Part shown: positions 27,040 to 34,777 of the stretch, one piece after another
How positions within the stretch are numbered: position 1 is the first letter of the stretch
How the letters are laid out: each line of letters begins with the position of its first letter
DNA from: Brevibacterium sp. UCMA 11754
GTDB lineage: Bacteria > Actinomycetota > Actinomycetes > Actinomycetales > Brevibacteriaceae
Length of the DNA stretch: 64,000 nt
Direction of reading: 5' to 3'
Assembly: GCF_021532275.1 (NCBI RefSeq)
Contig: NZ_JACBOT010000025.1
Location: 166,219-230,218, forward strand
Made by a program: the position numbers and the translations under genes
The notes under the pieces: generated by a model
Seen by the model: only the letters and a program-made list of their open reading frames with translations
What the model was told of the DNA's origin: nothing
The model's database searches: none

Positions 27040-28443
27040 GTGACCGAGATCGAACTCAACTGGACGCTGTCGGCCCCGGCCCTGCTCGGCATCGCCGCAG
27101 CAGCCATCGCGGTGCTGCTCATCCTCATCATCCGCTTCAGGCTTCACGCCTTCATCGCGCTCGTCGTGGTCAGTGTGGTCACCGCCCTGGCCGCGGGAAT
27201 CGCCCCCGGCGATCTGGTCCCCGTCATGTACGACGGCTTCGGGTCCACCCTTGCCAGCGTCGCACTCCTCGTGGGGCTCGGTGCCATGCTCGGGAGGATG
27301 CTTGAACTCTCGGGTGGGGCACAGGTGCTCACGGATGCGCTCATCAAGGCTTTCGGAGAGAAGCGGGCGCCCCTGGCTTTGGGCCTGACCTCGCTGCTGT
27401 TCGGCTTCCCGATCTTCTTCGATGCCGGTCTGGTCGTCATGCTGCCGATCATCTTCACGGTGGCCAAACGCCTCGGCGGATCTCTGCTTCTCTACGCCAT
27501 GCCATCGGCGATCGCGTTCTCGGCCATGCACATCTTCGTCCCTCCGCATCCCGGGCCTGTGGCCGCATCCGGACTTCTGGGCGCGAACGTCGGACTCGTC
27601 CTCATCTGCGGCCTGATCATCGCCGTGCCGGCCTGGTACCTGTGCGGGTATCTGTTCGGGCTCTTCATCGGCAAGCGAATCGAGGTCTCGGTTCCCTCGC
27701 TCCTGGCCCACGATCCAGCCGAGGAGTTCGCCGACTTCAGGTCCTCACCCAAACTCTCAACGGTTCTCGTCCTGCTTGCCCTGCCGCTTGTGCTCATCTT
27801 CCTCAACACCGGCCTCGACTTCGCCGGTGAGGCCGGCTGGGTCGACGCCGAGTCCACTCTGGTCACTTCGCTGCGCATGCTCGGTGAGACTCCGATCGCC
27901 CTGCTCATCACGGTAGTGGCGGCCATGTGGCTGCTGGGGTGGAGGAAGAAGAAGGGCAGAAGCATGGTCGAGAACATCGTCGACTCGGCTCTGGGCCCAG
28001 TCTGCTCGATCATCCTCATCACCGGAGCCGGCGGCATGTTCGGCGGTGTGCTGCGAACCAGCGGGATCGGTGACTCCATCGCCGATTCCCTGGCAGCCCT
28101 GGGTCTGCCGGTCATCGTGGCCGGATTCGTCATCGCCGCGATCGTGCGCATCGCCCAAGGTTCAGCCACGGTCGCGCTCACAACTGCGGCGGCACTCATG
28201 CAGCCGGTCGTCGTCGGCAACCCGGACTTCTCGAGCCTGCAGGTCGTGGCCATCGTGCTGTCCCTGGCCGCAGGCTCCGTGGTCGCCAGCCACGTCAACG
28301 ATTCGGGCTTCTGGCTGGTCTCCCGGTTCTTCGGCATGGACACGAAGACCACTCTGAAGACCTGGACCGTGGCTCAGACCATCCTCGGTCTGGTCGGCTT
28401 CGCCCTCAGCCTCGCCCTCTACGGTGTCGTCAGCGCGTTCTGA
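27040..28443 (+). CDS. gntP: gluconate:H+ symporter (GntP family)
   Basis: A 467-residue inner-membrane protein with about 12-14 hydrophobic segments. Family segments include FGFPIFFDAGLVVMLPIIF, HIFVPPHPGPVAASGLLGANVG and the C-terminal SHVNDSGFWLVSRFFGMDTKTTLKTW. It takes up gluconate for GntK. The GTG start has AAGGAAGAGG upstream and lies 51 bp after gntK. It converges with the regulator gene. Confidence 0.93.
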   Translation: MTEIELNWTLSAPALLGIAAAAIAVLLILIIRFRLHAFIALVVVSVVTALAAGIAPGDLVPVMYDGFGSTLASVALLVGLGAMLGRMLELSGGAQVLTDALIKAFGEKRAPLALGLTSLLFGFPIFFDAGLVVMLPIIFTVAKRLGGSLLLYAMPSAIAFSAMHIFVPPHPGPVAASGLLGANVGLVLICGLIIAVPAWYLCGYLFGLFIGKRIEVSVPSLLAHDPAEEFADFRSSPKLSTVLVLLALPLVLIFLNTGLDFAGEAGWVDAESTLVTSLRMLGETPIALLITVVAAMWLLGWRKKKGRSMVENIVDSALGPVCSIILITGAGGMFGGVLRTSGIGDSIADSLAALGLPVIVAGFVIAAIVRIAQGSATVALTTAAALMQPVVVGNPDFSSLQVVAIVLSLAAGSVVASHVNDSGFWLVSRFFGMDTKTTLKTWTVAQTILGLVGFALSLALYGVVSAF

Positions 28444-28450
28444 CCAGCCA

Positions 28451-28491
28451 GTCCTGAGGGTCGTCAGCCTGTCCTGAGAGTCGTTCAGCCT
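28451..28491. repeat. 20/21-bp tandem duplication after the gntP stop
   Basis: GTCCTGAGGGTCGTCAGCCT (28451-28470) is followed at once by a near-copy with one inserted T (28471-28491), 7 bp after the stop codon, with a further degenerate piece beyond. No hairpin typical of a terminator is seen. Confidence 0.75.
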
Positions 28492-28509
28492 AGCCTGTCC
28501 GGAGACCCG

Positions 28510-29238
28510 TCAGTCCGTCTTGAGGCGCGGCTGGCCCGCCCAGGCATCTTCCATCTCGGCGAAGGCTCCATCCATCATCTTCGTCATCGCGGCATGAGCA
28601 CGATCGGGGTCCCCATTGCCGATGGCATCGGCGACGTCGAAGTGCCATTGCAGCGCCTCTGGATGGGGAAACTTCGGCATCAGCCCGGCGTGCGTTCGAC
28701 CGCGCAGGATCTCGGCGACGACCGAGTCGAAGGAAGCGAAGAGTTCGTTGCCGCCGGCCCTCAGAACTGCCCGATGATAGGCGATATCGACCTCCAGCAC
28801 CGCCTCAACATCGCCCTTGCGTCCGCTGGTGCGCATTCTGGCGGCCAATCCCATGATCTCCTCGGCCGCCTCGGCCGAGGCATGGACGGCGGCCAAGTGT
28901 GCCGCCTGAGGTTCGATCGCGACTCTCAGTTCGGTCAGGGAACGCAGTTGGACTGCCGGGGTTGCGGCCATTCGCCACCGCACCACCAGAGGGTCGAGTA
29001 TGGTCCATTCCCGCATGGACAGAATCACCAGCCCCAAGCGGCGGATCGGCTTGACCATCCCCAGGGACTCCAGAACACGCACCACTTCGCGCACCACCGA
29101 GAGCGAGACTTCGTACCTCACACGCAGCTCCTCGGCCCGGACGACCGTTCCCGCTTCCAGGTCACCGGTGACGATGTCAGTGCCGATCGAATTGAGAAGA
29201 CTTTCGTGGAGGTTGCCGCTATCCTTCGCTTCGGCCAT
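28510..29238 (-). CDS. FadR/GntR family transcriptional regulator
   Basis: A 242-residue regulator with an N-terminal winged helix (VVRAEELRVRYEVSLSVVREVVRVLESLGMV, near 30-60) and a C-terminal all-helical FCD ligand domain (LRVAIEPQAAHLAA, VDIAYHRAVLRAGGNELF, HFDVADAIGNGDPDRAHAAM), including the metal-binding Asp/His pattern. Likely represses the gluconate genes opposite it. Its ATG overlaps the ispE stop (ATGA), so it is translated with the rsmA-ispE message, which is an odd partnership. Confidence 0.88.
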   Translation of the reverse strand: MAEAKDSGNLHESLLNSIGTDIVTGDLEAGTVVRAEELRVRYEVSLSVVREVVRVLESLGMVKPIRRLGLVILSMREWTILDPLVVRWRMAATPAVQLRSLTELRVAIEPQAAHLAAVHASAEAAEEIMGLAARMRTSGRKGDVEAVLEVDIAYHRAVLRAGGNELFASFDSVVAEILRGRTHAGLMPKFPHPEALQWHFDVADAIGNGDPDRAHAAMTKMMDGAFAEMEDAWAGQPRLKTD

Positions 29239-30185
29239 CAGTGCTCGATGATGTGGGCGCCGGGGGCAGGTCCCGTGGTCCGCAGCGCTTCCTTGACTCC
29301 GCGGGTGGCCTGGAGCAGGACCGCGAGGTCAAGGGCGTGATGTGCGTCGCGGGCGAGGAAACCGATCGTCGGGCCTGAGCCGCTGAGCAGGGGCAGGAGG
29401 GCACCGGCTGCACGCCCCGCCTCCATCACCTCGGCGAGTTCGGGCATGGCCGATATCGCGGCATCGGTGAGGTCGTTGGCGGCCGCTGTGGCCAGAGTGT
29501 CCGGGTCGCCGGCGGCGAGCGCCGTGAGCACCTCGGCGGGCACGACCGCTGGTTCGGGGTTCGGGGTGAGTTCGTCGAATCGTGAGTACATCGCTGGTGT
29601 CGACAGCTGCCCCGCCGAGGTGGCCATGACCCAGTGGAATGATCCGCGGGTGAGGACGGGGGTGAGTTTCTCGCCACGTCCGTGGCCGATGGCTGTTCCT
29701 CCGTGGAGGAGGAAGGCGACATCGGCGCCGACTCCGACCGCGCAGTCGTGGAGGAGCGACTCGTCGACTCCCCCGACGAGGTGGGCGGCACCGCACAGTG
29801 CTGCGGCCGCGTCGGCCGACCCCCCGCCCATGCCGCCGGCGACGGGGACCTGTTTGTCGATGACGATGTCGAGCTCGCGCAGGACGTCGACGTCGCGTTC
29901 GTCTTCGAGGGCTGCGATGAGGAGGTTGATGGCCTTGCGTGCGAAGTTCGACTCGTCCTGGGGCACCTCGGCGTCTCCGTAGCGACCGCTGACGACGATC
30001 GAGGAGCTCCCGCCGGGGACGAGGGTCACGGTCTCGTTGAGGTTGAGGGCCTGGAACACCGTCGCGAGTTCGTGGTATCCGTCATCGCCGGCCTCACCCA
30101 CGGCGAGGTGGACGTTGATCTTGCCCGGTGCCTGCACCTTCACCGGTGTCAGGGTCTTCGGGCACGAGTGCAGCTGTGCGCTCAT
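29238..30185 (-). CDS. ispE: 4-diphosphocytidyl-2-C-methyl-D-erythritol kinase
   Basis: MEP-pathway GHMP kinase making the 2-phosphate of CDP-methylerythritol on the way to isoprenoids. The N-terminal KVQAPGKINVHLAVG and the ATP loop PVAGGMGGGSADAAAALCGA near residue 105 are diagnostic; the C-terminal LSGSGPTIGFL closes the fold. 315 residues. The start is ATG 30185, overlapping the rsmA stop by 4 nt; a longer Arg-rich frame upstream lies inside rsmA and is rejected. Confidence 0.94.
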   Translation of the reverse strand: MSAQLHSCPKTLTPVKVQAPGKINVHLAVGEAGDDGYHELATVFQALNLNETVTLVPGGSSSIVVSGRYGDAEVPQDESNFARKAINLLIAALEDERDVDVLRELDIVIDKQVPVAGGMGGGSADAAAALCGAAHLVGGVDESLLHDCAVGVGADVAFLLHGGTAIGHGRGEKLTPVLTRGSFHWVMATSAGQLSTPAMYSRFDELTPNPEPAVVPAEVLTALAAGDPDTLATAAANDLTDAAISAMPELAEVMEAGRAAGALLPLLSGSGPTIGFLARDAHHALDLAVLLQATRGVKEALRTTGPAPGAHIIEH

Positions 30186-31114
30186 GATTGTGCGCTTCCC
30201 GTTGTGGAAGCCTCGCCCTGTGCGGCGCCCGCTGCGGCGAGTCGTTCGAAGTCTGCGACGCTGAGGGCTTCGCCTCGAGTCTTGGGATCGATGTCTGCAG
30301 CACGCAGCAGCTCTTCTGCTCGCTGTGCGCTGCCGGCCCACGTGGCCAGGGCAGCGCGCAGAGTCTTACGACGTTGGGCGAAAGCCGCGTCGACGACGCC
30401 GAACAGGCGACGTCGCTGTTCCGGATCACGGTGGGTGCGGGTGACATCGATGTGGACGAGTCCGGAGTCGATGTTCGGGGACGGCCAGAACACGTTCTTG
30501 CCGATGCGTCCGGCCAGAGTGACGTCGCCGTACCACTGGGCCTTGACGCTGGGCACACCGTAGGTGCGTGATCCGGGCCCGGCAGCGAGGCGTTCTGCGA
30601 CTTCGAGTTGGACCATGACGAGCACGGACTCCAGGCTCGGGAAGATCTCGAGGAAGTGCAGCAGCACCGGGACCGCAACGTTATAGGGCAGGTTCGCGAC
30701 CAGAGCGTCAGGGTCCGTGGGCAAATCGGTGACTCTGAGCGCATCGGCATTGACGAGTTCGAAGTTCGCGGTCTCGTCGGCAGCGGCTGCGCCCTGCCCG
30801 TGCTCCGCTGCTCTCTGCCCGTGCTTCTCTGCACTCTTCCCGTACTTCTCAACCGTCGCAGGCAGGCGGGCGGCCAGGACCTCGTCGATCTCAACGGCGG
30901 TGACATGGTGTCCGGCTTCCAGCAGACCCAGCGTCAGCGATCCCAGGCCGGGACCGATCTCGACGACGCTGCTGTGGTCCTGAAGCTTCGCGGACGTGAC
31001 GATCGAGCGCACGGTATTGGGGTCGATGACGAAGTTCTGCCCCTTCTGCTTAGTCGGGCGCAGACCGATGTCGGCGGCGATTTCGCGAATGTCGCGTGCG
31101 GTCAATAACGTCAC
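30182..31114 (-). CDS. rsmA: 16S rRNA dimethyladenosine transferase
   Basis: Dimethylates two adjacent adenosines near the 3' end of 16S rRNA. It shows KQKGQNFVIDPNTV, the SAM motif VVEIGPGLGSLTLGLLEAG near residue 55 and the catalytic NLPYNVAVPVL. A stretch of 21-bp repeats (30794-30850) encodes a charged insertion KYGKSAEKHGQRAAEHGQG before the NADALRV motif. I choose GTG 31114: TAAGTT lies 7 nt upstream and no ribosome site is present, suggesting a leaderless message; GTG 31153 is the longer option. First gene of rsmA-ispE-fadR. Confidence 0.92.
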   Translation of the reverse strand: MTLLTARDIREIAADIGLRPTKQKGQNFVIDPNTVRSIVTSAKLQDHSSVVEIGPGLGSLTLGLLEAGHHVTAVEIDEVLAARLPATVEKYGKSAEKHGQRAAEHGQGAAAADETANFELVNADALRVTDLPTDPDALVANLPYNVAVPVLLHFLEIFPSLESVLVMVQLEVAERLAAGPGSRTYGVPSVKAQWYGDVTLAGRIGKNVFWPSPNIDSGLVHIDVTRTHRDPEQRRRLFGVVDAAFAQRRKTLRAALATWAGSAQRAEELLRAADIDPKTRGEALSVADFERLAAAGAAQGEASTTGSAQS

Positions 31115-31234
31115 AGCCAACAACTTACAGCACTCATTCCCAGGCACAATCACCGAACACTCCTGACGCCATTTCCTTATGCTCCTGCAACATCGCAGTC
31201 AGAGGGCTGACGCCGGGACGATAGGGTGAACGGT

Positions 31235-32494
31235 ATGGATCCGCAGACACTCACCGAACTCCTCGATGTCTCCGTCCTCGACCGGCTCGACCGGATCGAG
31301 GACCTGCCTGCCGATGAGCTCGCCCGATCATCGGCGCTGCGCAAGGAAGGCTATTCCGCCGAGGTGACCGCCGCCCTGCTCACGCAGGCCCAGCTGCGCA
31401 AGGACGCCGTGAAGAAACTCGGCCCGTTCGCCGAGGACATGCTGTTCACTCGTGACGGTCTGGCCCAAGCCACACGACTGCCGGTGGCCGCCCATCACGC
31501 CCGCCGCCTCCTCGGCGAGGGCAAGGACACCGGTGGCGACGAGGGTGCCGACGACAGTGCTGATGCGGCAGATTCCACACCCTCGATCGCGGATCTGGGC
31601 TGTGGGATCGGCGCCGACTCCTTCGCCTTCGCTGGGATGGGCGCCCAGGTCACCGCCGTCGACGCAGACGAGGTCACGGCCGCCATCGCCACCTTCAACC
31701 TCCGCCACCTGGCAAATGCCAGCGCCGCGCACGCCCGCGCCGAAGACAGCGACACCTCCACGTTCGACGCCCTGTGGTTCGACCCGGCCCGCCGCACAGT
31801 CGGGAAGGGGACCAACAGCGGCTCCACCGCTCGCATCTTCGACCCCGAAGACTTCTCCCCTTCCCTCTCCTGGGTCATCGACAAGGCGCTCGCGGCGAAG
31901 GCCGCAGGCGTCAAACTCGGACCGGCGCTCGACCACAGCCTCATCCCCGATGAAGCCGAGGCACAATGGGTCTCCCACCTCGGCGAAGTCGTCGAGGTCT
32001 GCCTCTACTTCGGCGAGGCCAGGCAGCGTCCCGGGCGCAGCGCCCTCGTCATGGGCGAGCGCACACTCCTCGTCCACGAAGATGATCTTCCCGCCGACGA
32101 TGAGGACGGTGTCGGTGAGCTCGGTCGGTACCTCCTCGAACCCGACGGCGCGATCGTGCGGGCCGGACTCGTCACCGCCCTGTGCGGACCCTTGCAGGCT
32201 CGCCGCGTTCACCCGAAGATCGCCTATCTGACCACGGACGTCGAACCGAGCGGACCGGCCTCGGCCGGGGTCACCACCTATGAGGTCACCGACGTGCTGC
32301 CGGCGAAGATCCCGAGCCTGCGCAAGGCCCTCATCAGCCGCGGCATCGGCTCGGTCGTGATCAAGAAGCGCGGAGCTGATATTGTTCCTGACCAGGTCAG
32401 GCGTCAGCTCAAGTTGCCGGCCGGAGACAAGGCGACACTGGTCTTCACCCGCCTGGGCGATCGTCATGTCGTCCTCCTGACCCAACCCTGCTGA
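31235..32494 (+). CDS. class I SAM-dependent methyltransferase, THUMP-like domain
   Basis: A 419-residue protein, well conserved in actinomycetes and of unknown substrate. After an N-terminal helical part comes the SAM motif SIADLGCGIGADSFAFAGMG near residue 117, VTAVDADE, and the DALWFDPARR motif that resembles nucleic-acid N-methyltransferases. The C-terminal part (LPAKIPSLRKALISRGIGSVVIKKRG) is the THUMP-like domain, suggesting RNA binding. The start is ATG 31235 with AGGG 8 nt upstream; GTG 31226 is possible. The stop codon lies in a 16-bp direct repeat (32481 and 32500). Confidence 0.85.
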   Translation: MDPQTLTELLDVSVLDRLDRIEDLPADELARSSALRKEGYSAEVTAALLTQAQLRKDAVKKLGPFAEDMLFTRDGLAQATRLPVAAHHARRLLGEGKDTGGDEGADDSADAADSTPSIADLGCGIGADSFAFAGMGAQVTAVDADEVTAAIATFNLRHLANASAAHARAEDSDTSTFDALWFDPARRTVGKGTNSGSTARIFDPEDFSPSLSWVIDKALAAKAAGVKLGPALDHSLIPDEAEAQWVSHLGEVVEVCLYFGEARQRPGRSALVMGERTLLVHEDDLPADDEDGVGELGRYLLEPDGAIVRAGLVTALCGPLQARRVHPKIAYLTTDVEPSGPASAGVTTYEVTDVLPAKIPSLRKALISRGIGSVVIKKRGADIVPDQVRRQLKLPAGDKATLVFTRLGDRHVVLLTQPC

Positions 32495-32515
32495 ACCGTC
32501 CCAACCCTGCTGAAC
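32481..32515. repeat. 16-bp direct repeat spanning a stop codon
   Basis: CCCAACCCTGCTGAAC occurs at 32481-32496 and 32500-32515 (19-bp spacing). The first copy contains the stop of the methyltransferase gene. Confidence 0.85.
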
Positions 32516-32548
32516 TCCCTTCGCCCCACCTCACTAGGAGAATCCCCC

Positions 32549-33385
32549 ATGAACCGCTCCGACGTTCTCATCACCGCCGACGAGCTCCTCGCTCGCCTCT
32601 CCGACGACGGATCCACGCCGAGGCTGCTCGACGTCCGCTGGACACTGCAGAAGCCTGATGGCCGCGAAGACTTCACCGCCGGGCACATTCCCGGAGCCGT
32701 CTACGTCGACTTGGACACCGAACTCGCCGCACACTCCGAGACTGACCCCACAGCGGGACGACACCCGCTGCCGTCTGCGGAGGAATTCCAGGACCAGGTC
32801 CGAGCCTGGGGCATCGACCAGCTCACCGACGTCGTCGTCTATGACGACAATTCGGGCCAGGGCGCCGCGCGCGCCTGGTGGCTGCTGAAGTGGGCAGGCA
32901 TGAAGGCACGCGTCCTCGACGGCGGCCTGCAGGCTTTCGTTGCCGCCGGAGGCGAATTGGCCACCGGAGCCGGTGACCCCGTACAGCCGAGCACCGTGAC
33001 GATCTCCCCCGATTCGATGCCCGTCATCGACGCCGACGCAGCTGCAGCATGGACAGGGGTCCTCCTCGATGCCCGCGCCGCCGAACGTTTCCGCGGAGAG
33101 ACCGAGCCGCTCGACTCACAGGCCGGCCACATTCCCGGTGCCACGAGCGCGCCCGCCAGCGAAAACACCGCAGACGGAAAGTTCCTCGACGAAGAGTCTC
33201 TACAGTCGCGCTTCTCCGCCCTCGGCGCTCTCGACCAGCCCGTCGGCGTCTACTGCGGTTCAGGCGTCAGCGCTTGCCACAACGCCTTGGCGCTGGCGAC
33301 CCTCGGTGTTGAGACGAGCCTCTACCCAGCCAGCTGGTCGGGATGGTCATCCGACCCTGCCCGCCCGGTCGCAACTGGAGCCTGA
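32549..33385 (+). CDS. sseA: sulfurtransferase (thiosulfate/3-mercaptopyruvate type)
   Basis: Two rhodanese domains in 278 residues. The N-terminal domain is inactive, without a Cys in its loop. The C-terminal domain carries the nucleophile in YCGSGVSACHNAL near residue 232; the CGSGV(S/T)A loop is the mercaptopyruvate-sulfurtransferase form. Other landmarks are RLLDVRWTL near the start and AGHIPGA twice. GGAG-type ribosome site present. It is 54 bp behind the methyltransferase gene, which may be co-transcribed. Confidence 0.88.
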   Translation: MNRSDVLITADELLARLSDDGSTPRLLDVRWTLQKPDGREDFTAGHIPGAVYVDLDTELAAHSETDPTAGRHPLPSAEEFQDQVRAWGIDQLTDVVVYDDNSGQGAARAWWLLKWAGMKARVLDGGLQAFVAAGGELATGAGDPVQPSTVTISPDSMPVIDADAAAAWTGVLLDARAAERFRGETEPLDSQAGHIPGATSAPASENTADGKFLDEESLQSRFSALGALDQPVGVYCGSGVSACHNALALATLGVETSLYPASWSGWSSDPARPVATGA

Positions 33386-33472
33386 GCACCCACCGGCCTC
33401 ACCTGCAACGTCAAACTCCTGCCCTCGTTCTCGAACGGGCATTCTCCGTCGCAGAAATGTCATTTTCGGTCT

Positions 33473-33676
33473 GTTACATAGGCCGATTTGTTACATACAG
33501 GCACGGAAGACGACGAGAGATAGGTCATATCACCACCGGTCAGCACCAGACAAACGCGCAACTGTTACAGAAATTTCGGCGCGAGATAAGCTTCTGACCT
33601 GCACTGTTACACACGTCGATGAGAACTTCTCGCTCAATGTAACGAAAACGTGACATTAGGTCACTGATTGGTTACA
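33473..33676 (+). promoter_or_regulatory. array of six GTTACA boxes upstream of the NlpC/P60 gene
   Basis: GTTACA occurs at 33473, 33490, 33564, 33606 and 33671, and as TGTAAC at 33638. The region is AT-rich compared with its neighbours. GTGAC-5nt-GTCAC at 33650-33664 is a related inverted pair. In other actinobacteria the response regulator MtrA controls NlpC/P60 and Rpf cell-wall hydrolases through repeated boxes of similar look, so MtrA is the best guess; that is inference. The remainder of the 415-bp gap 33386-33800 holds the promoter, the leader, and nothing recognisable before 33470. Confidence 0.5.
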
Positions 33677-33678
33677 GT
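33650..33678 (+). promoter_or_regulatory. probable promoter of the NlpC/P60 gene
   Basis: GTGACA (33650-33655), a 17-bp spacer and TACAGT (33673-33678). The predicted start near 33685 coincides with the beginning of the foldable leader. The last GTTACA box overlaps the -10. Confidence 0.5.
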
Positions 33679-33684
33679 TGTGAA

Positions 33685-33800
33685 GGTCGGTCGCGAGAGT
33701 GCCGACTTCACAGCGAGAACCGCACGCCACGCTCGCTGTGAAATCACTAAGGACCGAAAGTGGCGGTTGGGATTCTTCCAATAGGTGACGAGAGGAAAAC
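33685..33800 (+). ncRNA. structured 5' leader of the NlpC/P60 gene (candidate cis-regulatory RNA)
   Basis: About 115 nt of leader can form exclusive structures. Hairpin A, TGAAG-G-TCGG with CCGACTTCA (33681-33710), competes with hairpin B, TTCACAGCGAG (33707-33717) with CTCGCTGTGAA (33732-33742, 11 bp perfect). The 14-nt loop of B contains CGCCAC (33725-33730), complementary to GTGGCG (33760-33765), allowing a pseudoknot. I do not recognise a known riboswitch class; in particular it lacks the GGGGA-type core of the ydaO (c-di-AMP) element often found before such genes. Confidence 0.45.
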
Positions 33801-34679
33801 GTGGCAAATAAGCAGCATGGCCGCCGAGCCGCAGAAGCCAAGGTCAAGACTCCCTTGACCGAACTGACCGATATCCTGAACGCCAACTCCGCCGTCTTCG
33901 GACGCCGTGCAGCCGTTGTCGCTGCCAGCGGTGGCCTGCTCACCGCAGCAGTTCTTCCGGCAGCAGGACAGGGGGCCGACGACAAGGCCTCAGTCTCCGC
34001 GGAGTCAGAAGCTCAGACACAGGTCGAGTTCAAGAACCAGTCGGCGACCGTCGCTGCGGACGAAGGCTCGTCTTCTCAGGGCAAGGACAAGAAGCAGAGC
34101 GCCTCCATCGGTGTCGATGTCGAGAACATCACTGCTGAGGCCGCTCCCAAACCGAAGCCGAAGCCGAAGCCAGAACCCGTCGAGACCACCGAAGACGAAC
34201 CAGCCGACGAGGCTGCTCCGGCTCCAGAACCCGCAGAGGACAACTCGGGCGACTCCGCCAACACCGGTTCTTCGGATTCCGGCGACGAGGACAAGGGCGA
34301 GAGCAAGGACTCCGGTTCCGATGCAGGCTCAATGGACGGCTCCAAGGCGGAGCAGGTCATGAGCTGGGCAGAGAAGGGAACCGGCACGCCCTACGTCTAC
34401 GGCGGAACCTCCCAGAGCGGTTGGGACTGCTCCGGTTACACCAAGTGGGTCTACGGCAAGGTCGGTGTCGATCTGCCTCGCAACTCGGGCGGACAGAAGG
34501 CCGCTGGCCAGGTCGTCTCCCAGTCGGAGGCAAAGCCCGGTGACCTCATCTGGCACCCGGGACACGTCGGCATCTACGCCGGTGACGGACAGATGTACGA
34601 TGCCGGCTCACCAGGGTCAGGCACCTCGAAGCGCAGCTACAGCTGGATGGGTGACGTCACCTTCATTCGCGTTCTCTGA
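33801..34679 (+). CDS. secreted NlpC/P60 family peptidoglycan hydrolase
   Basis: A 292-residue exported cysteine peptidase, probably a D,L-endopeptidase cutting peptide stems in the wall. A basic N-terminus is followed by a hydrophobic export segment at about 37-55. A long low-complexity region follows: Lys-Pro repeats at 117-126, then acidic Ser/Asp/Glu to 180, probably wall-spanning. The NlpC/P60 domain is C-terminal, with YVYGGTSQSGWDCSGY (nucleophile C210), HPGHVGIY (H255) and YDAGSPGSG. GTG start with GAGAGGAAAAC upstream. Likely controlled by the GTTACA array and leader in front of it. Confidence 0.93.
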   Translation: MANKQHGRRAAEAKVKTPLTELTDILNANSAVFGRRAAVVAASGGLLTAAVLPAAGQGADDKASVSAESEAQTQVEFKNQSATVAADEGSSSQGKDKKQSASIGVDVENITAEAAPKPKPKPKPEPVETTEDEPADEAAPAPEPAEDNSGDSANTGSSDSGDEDKGESKDSGSDAGSMDGSKAEQVMSWAEKGTGTPYVYGGTSQSGWDCSGYTKWVYGKVGVDLPRNSGGQKAAGQVVSQSEAKPGDLIWHPGHVGIYAGDGQMYDAGSPGSGTSKRSYSWMGDVTFIRVL

Positions 34680-34694
34680 TCCAGTTCTACGAAG

Positions 34695-34740
34695 AAACCC
34701 CTCGTCCGCCTTGATGGTCCCAGCCGGACGAGGGGTTTTT
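34695..34740 (+). terminator. rho-independent terminator of the NlpC/P60 gene
   Basis: AAACCCCTCGTCCG (34695-34708) pairs perfectly over 14 bp with 34725-34738, ending in TTTTT. A textbook intrinsic terminator 15 bp after the stop. Confidence 0.93.
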
Positions 34741-34777
34741 CGTGCCCTGCCGCGATGCTGCGGTCTGGGGCGCTGCC

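Noticed and set aside
31328..32485. A 385-codon - strand frame opposite the THUMP-like methyltransferase
   Set aside because: The + strand gene has clear SAM and THUMP-like motifs; the antisense frame has none.
33685..33800. ydaO-type c-di-AMP riboswitch upstream of the NlpC/P60 gene
   Set aside because: The conserved GGGGA- and GGGT-type core segments and the CCGTCAGCTAAC-like joining region of that class are not present.
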